Source: Streptomyces sp. ISL-98
GTDB lineage: Bacteria > Actinomycetota > Actinomycetes > Streptomycetales > Streptomycetaceae
Assembly: GCF_018614055.1 (NCBI RefSeq)
Contig: NZ_JAGGPB010000005.1
Location: 62,001 to 126,000, forward strand
Length of the DNA: 64,000 bases
Direction of reading: 5' to 3'
Of the stretch, positions 46,062 through 54,726 are shown in pieces. The position numbers were made by a program, and so were the translations under genes. The notes under the pieces are model-generated. The model did not search any database and was not told the DNA's origin. It worked only from the letters and a program-made list of their open reading frames with translations. Every line of letters starts with the position of its first letter. The first letter of the stretch is position 1.

Positions 46062-47258
46062 ATGGAACTGCCCCGGATTGTCAGCGTCGACGACCATGTG
46101 ATCGAACCGGCGCACCTCTTCGAGACCTGGCTTCCGGCGAAGTACCGCGACCGCGGCCCGCAGCCGCTGACCGCCGGCATCGGCGAGCTCGCGTACGTAG
46201 CGGGCAAATACCAGATCACGATGGACCCGGACGGGCCGCCGGCCGACTGGTGGATCTACGAGGACCTCAAGTTCCCGTACAAGCGCAACATCGCCGCCGT
46301 CGGCTTCGACCGCGACGACATGACCCTCGAAGGCATCACCCGGGCCGAGATGCGGCGCGGCTGCTGGGACCCCAAGGCCAGGCTGGCCGACATGGACCTC
46401 AACCATGTCGAGGCGTCCCTCTGCTTCCCCACCTTCCCGCGCTTCTGCGGCCAGACGTTCGCCGAAGCGCAGGACAAAGAAGTGGCAGTCGCGTGTGTCC
46501 GCGCGTACAACGACTGGATGGTCGAGGAGTGGTGCGGCGACAGCGGCGGCCGGCTGATCCCGCTGTGCATCATCCCGCTGTGGGACATCGGGCTGGCCGT
46601 CGCCGAGATCAAGCGGAACGCGGCGCGCGGGGTCAGGGCCGTGACCTTCTCCGAGATCCCCACCTACCTCGGCCTTCCGTCCATCCACTCCGGCCACTGG
46701 GACCCGTTCTTCGCGATCTGCGAGGAGACCGGGACGGTCGTGAACATGCACATCGGGTCGTCGTCCCAGATGCCCGCCGCGTCCCCCGACGCCCCGCCCG
46801 CCGTCCAGGCGTCGCTCAGCTTCAACAACGCCATGGCCTCGATGATGGACTTCCTCTTCAGCGGCGTACTGGTGAAGTTCCCGCGCCTGAAACTGGCCTA
46901 CAGCGAGGGTCAGATGGGCTGGATTCCTTACGCCCTGGAGCGCGCCGACGACGTGTGGGAGGAGCACCGGGCCTGGGGCGGGGTCAGGGACCTGATCCCC
47001 GAGCCCCCGTCGACGTACTACTACCGGCAGATGTTCTGCTGCTTCTTCCGCGACAAGCACGGCATCGCGTCGCTGGACGTCGTCGGCCGCGACAACGCCA
47101 CCTTCGAGACCGACTACCCGCACGTCGACTCGACGTTCCCGCACACCAAGGACGTCGCCCTCGACCACGTCAAGGGCCTCGACGACGAGACGGTCTACAA
47201 GCTGATGCGCGGCAACGCGATCCGCATGCTCGGGCTCGACCTGGACCGCGACCGCTGA
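46062..47258 (+). CDS. amidohydrolase-family metal-dependent hydrolase
   Basis: The 398-residue protein belongs to the Amidohydro_2 group. It has VSVDDHVIEPAHLFETW (metal region), a central NMHIGSSSQMP and the C-terminal ETDYPHVDSTFPHT with a metal or acid residue. Members hydrolyse or decarboxylate ring or acyl intermediates and occur in sterol and aromatic degradation clusters; the reaction here is unknown. It is the first gene of a three-gene operon with two acyl-CoA dehydrogenases (TGATG overlap). Confidence 0.9.
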   Translation: MELPRIVSVDDHVIEPAHLFETWLPAKYRDRGPQPLTAGIGELAYVAGKYQITMDPDGPPADWWIYEDLKFPYKRNIAAVGFDRDDMTLEGITRAEMRRGCWDPKARLADMDLNHVEASLCFPTFPRFCGQTFAEAQDKEVAVACVRAYNDWMVEEWCGDSGGRLIPLCIIPLWDIGLAVAEIKRNAARGVRAVTFSEIPTYLGLPSIHSGHWDPFFAICEETGTVVNMHIGSSSQMPAASPDAPPAVQASLSFNNAMASMMDFLFSGVLVKFPRLKLAYSEGQMGWIPYALERADDVWEEHRAWGGVRDLIPEPPSTYYYRQMFCCFFRDKHGIASLDVVGRDNATFETDYPHVDSTFPHTKDVALDHVKGLDDETVYKLMRGNAIRMLGLDLDRDR

Positions 47259-48412
47259 TGGACCTCACCTGGACCGAGGAGGAAGAGGACTTCAGAGCCC
47301 GCCTGAGGGCGTGGCTCGGCGTAGCGCTCCCCAAACTGCCCGCCAAGCCCGACCCGATGGACTGGCCGGGGCGGCGCGCGTACGACACGACGTGGCAGCG
47401 GATGCTGTACGACGCCGGGTACGCGGGGCTGCACTGGCCAGTCGACGCCGGCGGCCGGGGCGCCACGCCCACCCAGCACCTGATCTTCCTGGAGGAGACG
47501 GAACGCGCCGGGGCCCCGTACGTCGGCGCGAACTTCGTCGGGCTGCTGCACGCGGGCCCCACGATCGCAGCCGAGGGGACGGCCGCGCAGCGCGCCAGAT
47601 GGCTGCCGCCCGTGCTGCGCGGCGACGAGGTCTGGTGCCAGGGCTTCAGCGAGCCGGACGCGGGCTCGGACCTCGCCTCGCTCCGTACGAGGGCGGTCCG
47701 CGACGGCGACCACTATGTGGTCAGCGGATCCAAGATCTGGACCTCGCACGCGGAGGTCGCCGACTGGTGCGAGCTTCTCGTCCGTACGGATCCGGCGGCG
47801 CCCAAGCACCGCGGGATCTCGTGGCTCGCCATGCCGATGGACGCGCCCGGGGTCACGGTGCGGCCGCTGCGCACCCTCGCGGGATCGGCCGAGTTCGCGG
47901 AGGTGTTCCTCGACGAGGTACGCGTCCCGGTCGCCAACCGCGTCGGCGACGAGAACGACGGCTGGCGCGTCACCATGGTCACCCTCTCCTTCGAACGCGG
48001 CACCGCCTTCGTCGGCGAGGTCGTCGCCTGCCGCCGCACCCTCGGCGAACTCGCCGCGGCGGCACGGGCGAACGGCCGCTGGGACGACCAGGAACTGCGC
48101 CGCAGGCTGGGGCGGCTGAACGCCGAATTCACGGCCCTGTGGCGGCTCACCCAGTGGAACGTCAGCGAAGCACAGCAGACCGGAGGCGTCCCGGGGACCG
48201 GCGGCTCGGTCTTCAAGCTGCGCTACTCGCACGCCCGCCAGGAGCTGTACGACGCGGCGGCCGCCGTACTGGGACCCGAGTCCCTGGACCTGTCCCACGA
48301 CTGGACCCTGGACCGCCTGTCGTCCCTCTCGTACACCATCGCCGCCGGTACGTCCCAGATCCAGCAGAACATCGTCGCCGAGCGCATCCTCGGCCTGCCG
48401 AAGGGGCGTTGA
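47258..48412 (+). CDS. acyl-CoA dehydrogenase, large subunit type
   Basis: The 384-residue flavoprotein has FSEPDAGSDLASLRTRA, KIWTSHAEVADWCELLVRT and a catalytic ERG in TLSFERGTAF. The C-terminal QIQQNIVAERILGLPKG is typical of FadE proteins in sterol side-chain and cyclic-acid pathways. It overlaps both neighbours by one base. It probably forms a mixed complex with the following, shorter dehydrogenase, as the alpha-2-beta-2 sterol enzymes do; this is inference from order and size. Confidence 0.92.
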   Translation: MDLTWTEEEEDFRARLRAWLGVALPKLPAKPDPMDWPGRRAYDTTWQRMLYDAGYAGLHWPVDAGGRGATPTQHLIFLEETERAGAPYVGANFVGLLHAGPTIAAEGTAAQRARWLPPVLRGDEVWCQGFSEPDAGSDLASLRTRAVRDGDHYVVSGSKIWTSHAEVADWCELLVRTDPAAPKHRGISWLAMPMDAPGVTVRPLRTLAGSAEFAEVFLDEVRVPVANRVGDENDGWRVTMVTLSFERGTAFVGEVVACRRTLGELAAAARANGRWDDQELRRRLGRLNAEFTALWRLTQWNVSEAQQTGGVPGTGGSVFKLRYSHARQELYDAAAAVLGPESLDLSHDWTLDRLSSLSYTIAAGTSQIQQNIVAERILGLPKGR

Positions 48413-49287
48413 TGGACTTCCGGCCGACGGACGACCAGCGGGCATTGCAGGCAGGCGTGCGGGATCTCCTGGAGGGCCGCTTCGGGCGGGAGCGGCTGCG
48501 CGCCGCCGTCGACGGGCCGGGTCTGGGCCCTGGCCTCGACCGGGCCCTGTGGCGGGAACTGGGAGACGCCGGGTTCTTCGCGCTGCGGCTGCCGGAGGAG
48601 GACGGCGGGGTGGGCCTCGGCCTGCCCGAGGCGGTCCTGGTCTTCGAGGAGGCGGGCCGCGCGCTGCTGCCCGGCCCCCTGGTGGCCACGCACCTCGCGG
48701 CCGGCACGGTGGCCGGGGCCGCCACCGGCGAAACCGTCGTGACGATGGTGGACGGCGGGCTGGTGGAGTGGCTGGACGCCGCCGACCGGGTGCTGGGGGA
48801 TGCGGCGGGAGCCGTGCCCGTACGCTCCGTGGACCCGCTGACGCCGCTGCACCGCGTACCGGGCGTTGCCCGGACGGCTCCGCACCCCGAGGCGATCCTG
48901 CTGACCGCCGCCGAACAGCTCGGCAGCGCCGTCCGTACCACCGACGCGGCGGTCCAGTACGCGCGCGAACGCGAGCAGTTCGGCCGCCCCATCGGCGTCT
49001 TCCAGGCGGTCAAGCAGCTGTGCGCGCAGATGCTGGTACGGGCGGAGCTCGCCCGCAGCGCCGTCTACGCGGCCGCCGTCACCGCCGACCCGGTGGAGAT
49101 CGCCGGGGCCAAGCTGCTCGCCGACGACGCGGCGGTCCGTAACGCGCGCGACTGCCTCCAGGTCCACGGCGGCATGGGCTTCACCTGGGAGGCCGACGTC
49201 CACCTCCACCTGAAGCGGGCCTGGGTGCGCGCCGAACGGTGGCAGACGGCGGGGGCGGCGGCGGAGGTACTGGCGGGGGCGCTGTGA
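48412..49287 (+). CDS. acyl-CoA dehydrogenase, short partner subunit
   Basis: The 291-residue protein starts DFRPTDDQRALQAGVRDLLE and ends QVHGGMGFTWEADVHLHLKRA, the usual dehydrogenase ends. It lacks much of the middle beta domain: between about 110 and 150 only a short linker (TVVTMVDGGLVEWLDAADRVLG) remains. Normal length is near 370. There is no ERG-type base. It is likely a structural or FAD-sharing partner of the preceding gene. The TGATG overlap couples translation. Confidence 0.88.
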   Translation: MDFRPTDDQRALQAGVRDLLEGRFGRERLRAAVDGPGLGPGLDRALWRELGDAGFFALRLPEEDGGVGLGLPEAVLVFEEAGRALLPGPLVATHLAAGTVAGAATGETVVTMVDGGLVEWLDAADRVLGDAAGAVPVRSVDPLTPLHRVPGVARTAPHPEAILLTAAEQLGSAVRTTDAAVQYAREREQFGRPIGVFQAVKQLCAQMLVRAELARSAVYAAAVTADPVEIAGAKLLADDAAVRNARDCLQVHGGMGFTWEADVHLHLKRAWVRAERWQTAGAAAEVLAGAL

Positions 49288-49748
49288 GCTCTGTGCTTTG
49301 TGGTGCCTTGCTGCGCCCTGTGCTTCTTACCTGCGAGTGATCGGACGGTCACGCGATGCTGCGACTCACGAACGACTACCGTGCGTCGATATCGGGTTGT
49401 GTCCTTTGCGTGACTCGTCACGGGCCGGAGTCGGGGGTGCCCTCCGGTACTCTCCGTGGGATGCGAGTGGTTGTGATGCGCAGCTGTCCCGGTGTCGCCA
49501 GTGCGGTGACTGCCGGGTCCGGAATGTGCGCCGTTCGCGTAGTGCGAAGGCGCCGTGTGCGCCCTTGTTCGACTACCCGCAGCGTGCGTCGCACAGTATG
49601 CACCACGCGTACTCCTTCGCGCTGGAATATGCCTGAAGCGCTTGTTGCGGTGACTGTACGTCAACCATGCTGTCCCACAAGGGAATCACGTTCCGTGACC
49701 CTGTGGAGACGCGAGGCGATGTGTCCGCCGGTTCGGATGGTGTGAGCG
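49288..49748. other. gene-poor stretch before the ATPase gene
   Basis: The 461 bases have clearly lower GC than the neighbours and no convincing gene. Frames of 112 and 129 codons exist but lack ribosome sites, domains and Streptomyces-like third-position GC. One encodes a Cys-rich piece (CRQCGDCR) that I cannot support further. The stretch may be promoter and leader sequence of the next gene or decayed DNA. Confidence 0.5.
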
Positions 49749-50216
49749 GTGCAGGTGCTTCAGGTGCAGTTGGAGGTAGGGGCCGATCCTGCCGAGGTGG
49801 GGCGGGCCCGGAGGTGGGCGCGCTCGCGGCTCGCCGGCTCGGGGATAAGGGTCGACGAGCCGCTGGCCGAGACCTTGATCCTGCTCATCTCGGAGCTGGT
49901 CACCAATGCCGTGGTGCATACAGGCTGTCCGGCCGTCCTGCGCATGCTCTTCGGTACGGCCGACGACGGCACGGTGCGGGTCGAGGTCGCCGACGCCAGC
50001 GCCCGCCCGCCGAAGCCGCGCCATGCGGAGGGTGAAGACACCAACGGGCGTGGCCTCGAACTCGTCGACGGGCTGGCCGACCGGTGGGGCTGGCAGTCGG
50101 AAGGTGCTGGAAAGCGCATCTGGTGCGAGGTGGACCGGGGGGCGCCCGTGGTGGCGCCGGGGGCGTATGAGGCGCCTGGGCGTGAGCCGTCGTGCGCTGT
50201 CACAAATAGTGCGTAA
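49749..50216 (+). CDS. RsbW-like ATP-binding anti-sigma/serine kinase
   Basis: The 155-residue protein is a bare HATPase_c domain: N-box ELVTNAVVHT, G1 box VRVEVADASARPP, and G2 box NGRGLELVDGLADRWGW. Such small kinases phosphorylate STAS proteins and hold sigma factors. No STAS or sigma gene adjoins it; the nearest STAS gene is at 43.4 kb. GTG 49749 has no strong ribosome site. A long-stem hairpin follows at 50355-50411. Confidence 0.88.
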   Translation: MQVLQVQLEVGADPAEVGRARRWARSRLAGSGIRVDEPLAETLILLISELVTNAVVHTGCPAVLRMLFGTADDGTVRVEVADASARPPKPRHAEGEDTNGRGLELVDGLADRWGWQSEGAGKRIWCEVDRGAPVVAPGAYEAPGREPSCAVTNSA

Positions 50217-50354
50217 CGCGTAAATTGCCGACTGGGTGTTGACGGTTCATGGCGGTCTGATGACCCTTGGGTGAAGCGATTCGCTGCGAGGGGACGCCGA
50301 GGACCCTGCCTTGGCGAGTGCGGATCGCTGTTCGGCGTCAGGGCGTACGCCGGA

Positions 50355-50411
50355 ACCGGGTGGCGGCGGCCGTGCCGTGCTCGGGGCGCGCAGAGCGTGT
50401 CGCCACCCGGT
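50355..50411. terminator. long-range hairpin between the kinase and cyclase genes
   Basis: ACCGGGTGGCG (50355-50365) and 50401-50411 pair perfectly over 11 bases with a 35-base loop. It lies between convergent genes. Confidence 0.55.
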
Positions 50412-50438
50412 GTTCATCCGTGTTCATGCGGTACCGCT

Positions 50439-51365
50439 TCAGAGGATCGCCACGGGCGCGACCGGGGTTCCTGTGCCGCCGACGAACGGCTCCGGCATCG
50501 CAGAGAGCAGGAAGGCGTACCGCCCCTCTTCCGCACAGGCTGTGGACAACTCCTCCAGGTTCCAGTTCTGCCCCTGGAGCATGCCCATCTCGACCAGATC
50601 GAGGGCGTGCACGGGCAGCCACAGGTTCTCGATCTCCGGCGGGAAGATCTCGAAGGTGAGCGTGTCGTTCGCGACCGCGGCGACGTCGCGGGCGTGGAAC
50701 CACTCGGGCGTACGGACGGAAAGCCCCGGTGACGGGTAGCCGTAGGCGTGCTTGTCGCCGCTCAGGTAGACCTGGATCTGCCCGGTCCGTACGAGAACGA
50801 TGTCGCCGCCCCGGACGGTCGTACCCGCCAACTCCTCGGCGGCTTCGAGGTCTTCGGGCGTCACGGCATGGTCCCCGGGCAGCCGGTCCACTCCTTTCGC
50901 GCGCGCCACGTCGAGCAGCACACCGCGCGAGACGACATGCCCGGCCTTGTCGATGCCGCTGAAACGGGCCCGGGTGTGGGGCGTGATGGAGTCGGCGGGG
51001 CGGCCGTTGTAGATCTTCCCGGAGTGCGACGCGTGGGTGAGGGCGTCCCAGTGAGTGGCCGCCTGGAGTCCCATGGTCACGGCGTCGTCGCTGGTGGCGA
51101 CCGTGCCGGGGCCGAAGAGCTCCTGGTTGATCTGGACCATGGTGTGGAGCGGGTTGACGCGGCCGGGGATCAGTCCGACCTGCACGCCGTCCTCCTGGAG
51201 GGGGAGCGCGAGGGGTATCCGGCGGCCGGTGCGGACGGTGGCGGCTGCGGTGCGTACGACCTCGTCGGTGATGAGGTTGAGGGTGCCGATCTCGTCGTCG
51301 GCGCCCCAACGGCCCCAGTTGTTCACGCGCTTGGCTATGTCGTGGAACTCGGCCGGCAGTGACAT
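50439..51365 (-). CDS. cyclase-family protein (kynurenine-formamidase-like)
   Basis: The 308-residue metal hydrolase has the cyclase metal motif in QAATHWDALTHASH and further family parts (GRVNPLHTM, GVLLDVARAKG, GDIVLVRTGQ). Relatives open formyl or ring amides; in catabolic clusters they may open lactone-like rings. The start ATG 51363-51365 is preceded by GAGGAGG. It is divergent from the SDR gene with a shared operator between them. Confidence 0.9.
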   Translation of the reverse strand: MSLPAEFHDIAKRVNNWGRWGADDEIGTLNLITDEVVRTAAATVRTGRRIPLALPLQEDGVQVGLIPGRVNPLHTMVQINQELFGPGTVATSDDAVTMGLQAATHWDALTHASHSGKIYNGRPADSITPHTRARFSGIDKAGHVVSRGVLLDVARAKGVDRLPGDHAVTPEDLEAAEELAGTTVRGGDIVLVRTGQIQVYLSGDKHAYGYPSPGLSVRTPEWFHARDVAAVANDTLTFEIFPPEIENLWLPVHALDLVEMGMLQGQNWNLEELSTACAEEGRYAFLLSAMPEPFVGGTGTPVAPVAIL

Positions 51366-51412
51366 GGGGCCTCCTCGGGTCTTGTGCTCGGGTGTCCGCC
51401 TGCCCATAAAAT

Positions 51413-51427
51413 CTAACGGTCCGTCAG
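51413..51427. promoter_or_regulatory. operator C of the CTGACG-N3-CGTCAG family
   Basis: CTAACGGTCCGTCAG starts one base after TAAAAT (51407-51412), a -10 candidate of the SDR operon with TTGTGC 19 bases before it. The single site can serve both divergent genes. Confidence 0.7.
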
Positions 51428-51449
51428 AAACCGCGGGAAGGGGCCGGAC

Positions 51450-52364
51450 GTGGGGAACTTCTTGGCAGGCAAGGCCGTCGCCGTGACAGGCGCCGGGCGT
51501 GGCATCGGGCGGGCGGTGGCTCTGGCCTGCGCGGCCGAGGGCGCGAGGGTCGTGGTCAACGACTACGGCGTCTCGATGGAGGGCTCGGAGCCGACGAGCG
51601 AGGTCGCGGAGTCGGTGGTGAAGGAGATCGAGGCGGCGGGCGGCGAGGCGGTCGCCGTCGCCGACGACATCTCGACGATGGAGGGCGGGCAGCGGATCGT
51701 CGACGTGGCGCTGGCGCGGTACGGGCGGATCGACGGGGTGGTGTGCGTAGCCGGGATCCTGCGCGAACGGATGCTGTTCAACATGGCGGAGGAGGAGTGG
51801 GACCCCGTCATCGCCACGCACCTCAAGGGCACGTTCACGGTGTTCCGGGCGGCGTCGGCGGTGATGCGGAAGCAGGGCGGCGGGACGCTGATCGGCTTTA
51901 CGAGCGGCAACCATCAGGGCAGCGTCGCCCAGGCCAACTACAGCGCGGCGAAGGGCGGGATCATCTCCCTGGTCCGGAGCGCTGCGCTGGGCCTCCACAA
52001 GTACGGGGTCACGGCGAACGCGGTGGCTCCGGTCGCCCGTACGCGGATGTCGGCCAACGTGCCGATGGAGCTGAAGGAGATCGGCGAGCCGGAGGATGTG
52101 GCGGCGCTGGTCGTGTACCTGCTCTCCGAGCGGGCCAGGGAAGAGAAGATCACCGGCCAGGTCTATACGATCGCCGGCCCGAAGATCGCGGTCTGGGCAC
52201 AGCCGAGGGAACTGCGCGCGGGGTACGCGGAGGGCGGCCCCTGGACCCCGGAACGCATTGCGGACTTCCTGCCGGGGACGGTGGGCTCGGACCCGATGCC
52301 GATGCTGGCGCAGCTGGAGGGGATGGCGGAGGCGGCGGCCAAGCGGGCGCGGCCGAATGGGTGA
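51450..52364 (+). CDS. short-chain dehydrogenase (3-hydroxyacyl-CoA dehydrogenase type)
   Basis: The 304-residue SDR has the NAD motif TGAGRGIG, CVAGILRERM, the catalytic Ser in FTSGNHQGS and YSAAK. A C-terminal extension (AVWAQPRELRAGY...LPGTVGSDPMPML) is like the SDR part of multifunctional peroxisomal enzymes (HSD17B4). It probably oxidises a 3-hydroxyacyl-CoA. GTG 51450 follows GGAAGGGG. It starts a three-gene operon with an acyl-CoA dehydrogenase and an alcohol dehydrogenase. Confidence 0.92.
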   Translation: MGNFLAGKAVAVTGAGRGIGRAVALACAAEGARVVVNDYGVSMEGSEPTSEVAESVVKEIEAAGGEAVAVADDISTMEGGQRIVDVALARYGRIDGVVCVAGILRERMLFNMAEEEWDPVIATHLKGTFTVFRAASAVMRKQGGGTLIGFTSGNHQGSVAQANYSAAKGGIISLVRSAALGLHKYGVTANAVAPVARTRMSANVPMELKEIGEPEDVAALVVYLLSERAREEKITGQVYTIAGPKIAVWAQPRELRAGYAEGGPWTPERIADFLPGTVGSDPMPMLAQLEGMAEAAAKRARPNG

Positions 52365-52435
52365 CGTGGGGTGGTGAACGCGCCGCAGGCAGCCGCACAT
52401 TCGCAGCGCAACGCCAAGAACTGGAGCACCGCACC

Positions 52436-53575
52436 GTGGACTTCACCTTCGGCCCCGACGACGACGCGTTCCGGGCCGACGCCCGCGCATGGCTCACCGC
52501 ACACCTCGACCGCACCCCCACGCCCCGCGCCTGGGAGCAGGAGCTCGGGGCCGGTGGGTGGATCGGGATCGGGTGGGAGGACGGCGGGGCGTACGGCAGC
52601 CGGCGAGCCACTCTCACCCAGCAGGTCGTCTGGGCCGAGGAGTACGCCCGCCTCCGCGCCCCCGCCCGCCTCGGGCACATCGGCGAAAACCTCCTCGCCC
52701 CGACCCTGATCGCCTACGGCACCGAGGAGCAGCGGGCGCGGTTCCTGCCCGGGATCGCACGGGGCGAGGAGCTGTGGTGCCAGGGGTACAGCGAGCCGGG
52801 CGCCGGGTCGGACCTGGCCGGGGTGCGGACCGCTGCCGTGAAGGACAAAAGCGCCTACCGCGTCACCGGGCAGAAGATCTGGACCTCCCTTGCCCAGGAC
52901 GCCGACTGGTGCTTCGTGCTGGCCAGGACCGAACCCGGATCGCAGCGCCACCACGGGTTGTCGTTCTTGCTGGTGGCGATGGACCAGCCGGGGCGTATCG
53001 AGGTGCGGCCGATCCGGCAGATGTCGGGGACCAGCGAGTTCAACGAGGTGTTCTTCGACGGGGCCGAGGCCCGGGAACTGGTCGGTGGCGAGGGTGACGG
53101 CTGGCGCGTAGCCATGGGACTCCTCGCGCTGGAGCGCGGCGTGTCCACGCTCGTGCAGCAGATCGGGTTCGCGGAGGAGCTGAAGGCAGTGGTGCGGCTT
53201 GCCGTCGCGAGCGGCGGCGCCGACGACCCCGTCCTTCGCGCACGACTCGTCCGGCTGTGGGCCGAGCTGCACGCCATGCGGGCCAATGCCCTGCGCACGC
53301 TCGGGAATTCGGGCGCCGACTCCGGCGCCCCCAGCGTCGCCAAGCTCCTCTGGGGCGGCTGGCACCAGCGCCTCGGCGAGCTCGCCGTGCAGGTGCGCGG
53401 CGCTGCGGCGGCCGTCGGGCCGTACGACTGGGAGGCGGAGCGCCCGTACGAACTCGACTCCTTCCAGCGGCTCTTCCTCTTCACCCGGGCCGACACCATC
53501 TACGGCGGCTCCGACGAAATCCAGCGGAACATCATCGCCGAGCGCGTGCTCGGCCTACCGAGGGAGCCCAGATGA
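52436..53575 (+). CDS. acyl-CoA dehydrogenase
   Basis: The 379-residue protein has YSEPGAGSDLAGVRTAAV, KIWTSLAQDADWCFVLART, the catalytic ERG in LLALERGVSTLV and the C-terminus IYGGSDEIQRNIIAERVLGLPREP. It belongs to the same FadE group as the gene at 47.3 kb. GGAG lies before GTG 52436. The 71-base gap upstream has a short GCGCCGCAGGCAG repeat piece. ATGA overlap with the alcohol dehydrogenase gene. Confidence 0.92.
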   Translation: MDFTFGPDDDAFRADARAWLTAHLDRTPTPRAWEQELGAGGWIGIGWEDGGAYGSRRATLTQQVVWAEEYARLRAPARLGHIGENLLAPTLIAYGTEEQRARFLPGIARGEELWCQGYSEPGAGSDLAGVRTAAVKDKSAYRVTGQKIWTSLAQDADWCFVLARTEPGSQRHHGLSFLLVAMDQPGRIEVRPIRQMSGTSEFNEVFFDGAEARELVGGEGDGWRVAMGLLALERGVSTLVQQIGFAEELKAVVRLAVASGGADDPVLRARLVRLWAELHAMRANALRTLGNSGADSGAPSVAKLLWGGWHQRLGELAVQVRGAAAAVGPYDWEAERPYELDSFQRLFLFTRADTIYGGSDEIQRNIIAERVLGLPREPR

Positions 53576-54636
53576 ACCAGATGAGGGGCGTCGTGTTCGA
53601 CGGGCGGCAGGTCCAGGTCTTCGACGATCTGGAGATACGGGACCCCGGGCCGGGGGAGGTGCTGGTGGCCATCGGGGCCGCAGGGCTGTGCCACAGCGAC
53701 CTCTCGGTCGTGGACGGGACCATTCCGTTCCCTGTCCCCGTGGTGCTCGGGCACGAAGGCGCCGGCGTGGTCGAGGCCGTCGGCGCGGGCGTGACACATG
53801 TGGCCCCCGGGGACCACGTGGCGCTGTCGACCATCGCCAACTGCGGGACGTGCGCCGAGTGCGGACGCGGCCGGCCCACCATGTGCCGCAAAGCGATCGG
53901 AATGCCGGGGCAGCCCTTCTCGCGGAAGGGCGAGCCGCTGTTCCAGTTCGCGTCCAACTCGTCCTTCGCCGAACGCACGATCGTGAAGGGAGTCCAGGCC
54001 GTCAGGATTCCCCACGACATTCCGCTGACCTCGGCCGCACTCATCGGCTGCGGCGTGGTCACGGGCGTGGGCGCGGTGCTGAACCGGGCCAAGGTCGACC
54101 GGGGGGACACCGTCGTCGTCATCGGGACGGGTGGAATCGGGCTGAATGTGATCCAGGGCGCCCGCATCGCAGGGGCGCTGACGATCGTCGCCGTCGACTC
54201 CAACCCGGCGAAGGAGGCCGTGGCCCGGCAGTTCGGCGCCACCCACTTCCTCGAATCGGCCGAGACCGACGCCGTGAAGGAGGTCCTGCCGCACGGCGCC
54301 GACCACGCCTTCGAGTGCGTCGGCAAGACTGCGCTCATCCGGCAGGCGATCGACGTGCTCGACCGGCACGGACAGGCAGTGCTGCTCGGCGTACCGGCGG
54401 CCACGGCCGAGGCGTCTTTCCTGGTCTCGTCGATGTACCTCGACAAGTCCATCCTCGGCTGCCGGTACGGGTCTTCGCGCCCCCAGCGCGACATCGCGCT
54501 GTACGCCGAGCTCTACCGGGAGGGCCGCCTGCTGCTGGACGAGCTGGTGACCGAGACGTACCCCGTCGAGGACTTCGCGAAGGCGGCGGACGACGCGCAG
54601 CACGGGCGGGTGGCGCGCGGGGTGCTGACCTTCTGA
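53572..54636 (+). CDS. zinc-dependent alcohol dehydrogenase
   Basis: The 354-residue MDR enzyme has the catalytic zinc ligands Cys in GLCHSD, His-Glu in GHEGAG and a later Cys in LIGCGVVTG. The structural zinc set in NCGTCAECGRGRPTMC is complete. The NAD motif GTGGIGLN is present. It resembles class III or Rxyl-type dehydrogenases; substrate unknown, perhaps an alcohol or hydroxy intermediate of the pathway. Coupled to the preceding gene. Confidence 0.92.
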   Translation: MNQMRGVVFDGRQVQVFDDLEIRDPGPGEVLVAIGAAGLCHSDLSVVDGTIPFPVPVVLGHEGAGVVEAVGAGVTHVAPGDHVALSTIANCGTCAECGRGRPTMCRKAIGMPGQPFSRKGEPLFQFASNSSFAERTIVKGVQAVRIPHDIPLTSAALIGCGVVTGVGAVLNRAKVDRGDTVVVIGTGGIGLNVIQGARIAGALTIVAVDSNPAKEAVARQFGATHFLESAETDAVKEVLPHGADHAFECVGKTALIRQAIDVLDRHGQAVLLGVPAATAEASFLVSSMYLDKSILGCRYGSSRPQRDIALYAELYREGRLLLDELVTETYPVEDFAKAADDAQHGRVARGVLTF

Positions 54637-54690
54637 AGGCCGCCCCCGCAACCGCCTGCCGCAGCCGCCGCGGGCGACGCGACTAATCGG

Positions 54691-54719
54691 TTGGCCAGCC
54701 ACTTTCCCCGCGTTACGGT
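54691..54719 (+). promoter_or_regulatory. promoter of the MFS gene, probably leaderless
   Basis: TTGGCC (54691-54696), 17 bases and TACGGT (54714-54719) place the start point at or next to ATG 54727, so the mRNA would begin at the start codon. Confidence 0.6.
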
Positions 54720-54726
54720 CGTGCGC

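Noticed and set aside
49298..49745. ORFs of 112 and 129 codons in the low-GC stretch, one with a CxxC-rich piece
   Set aside because: No ribosome sites, weak codon bias and overlapping frames without known domains.
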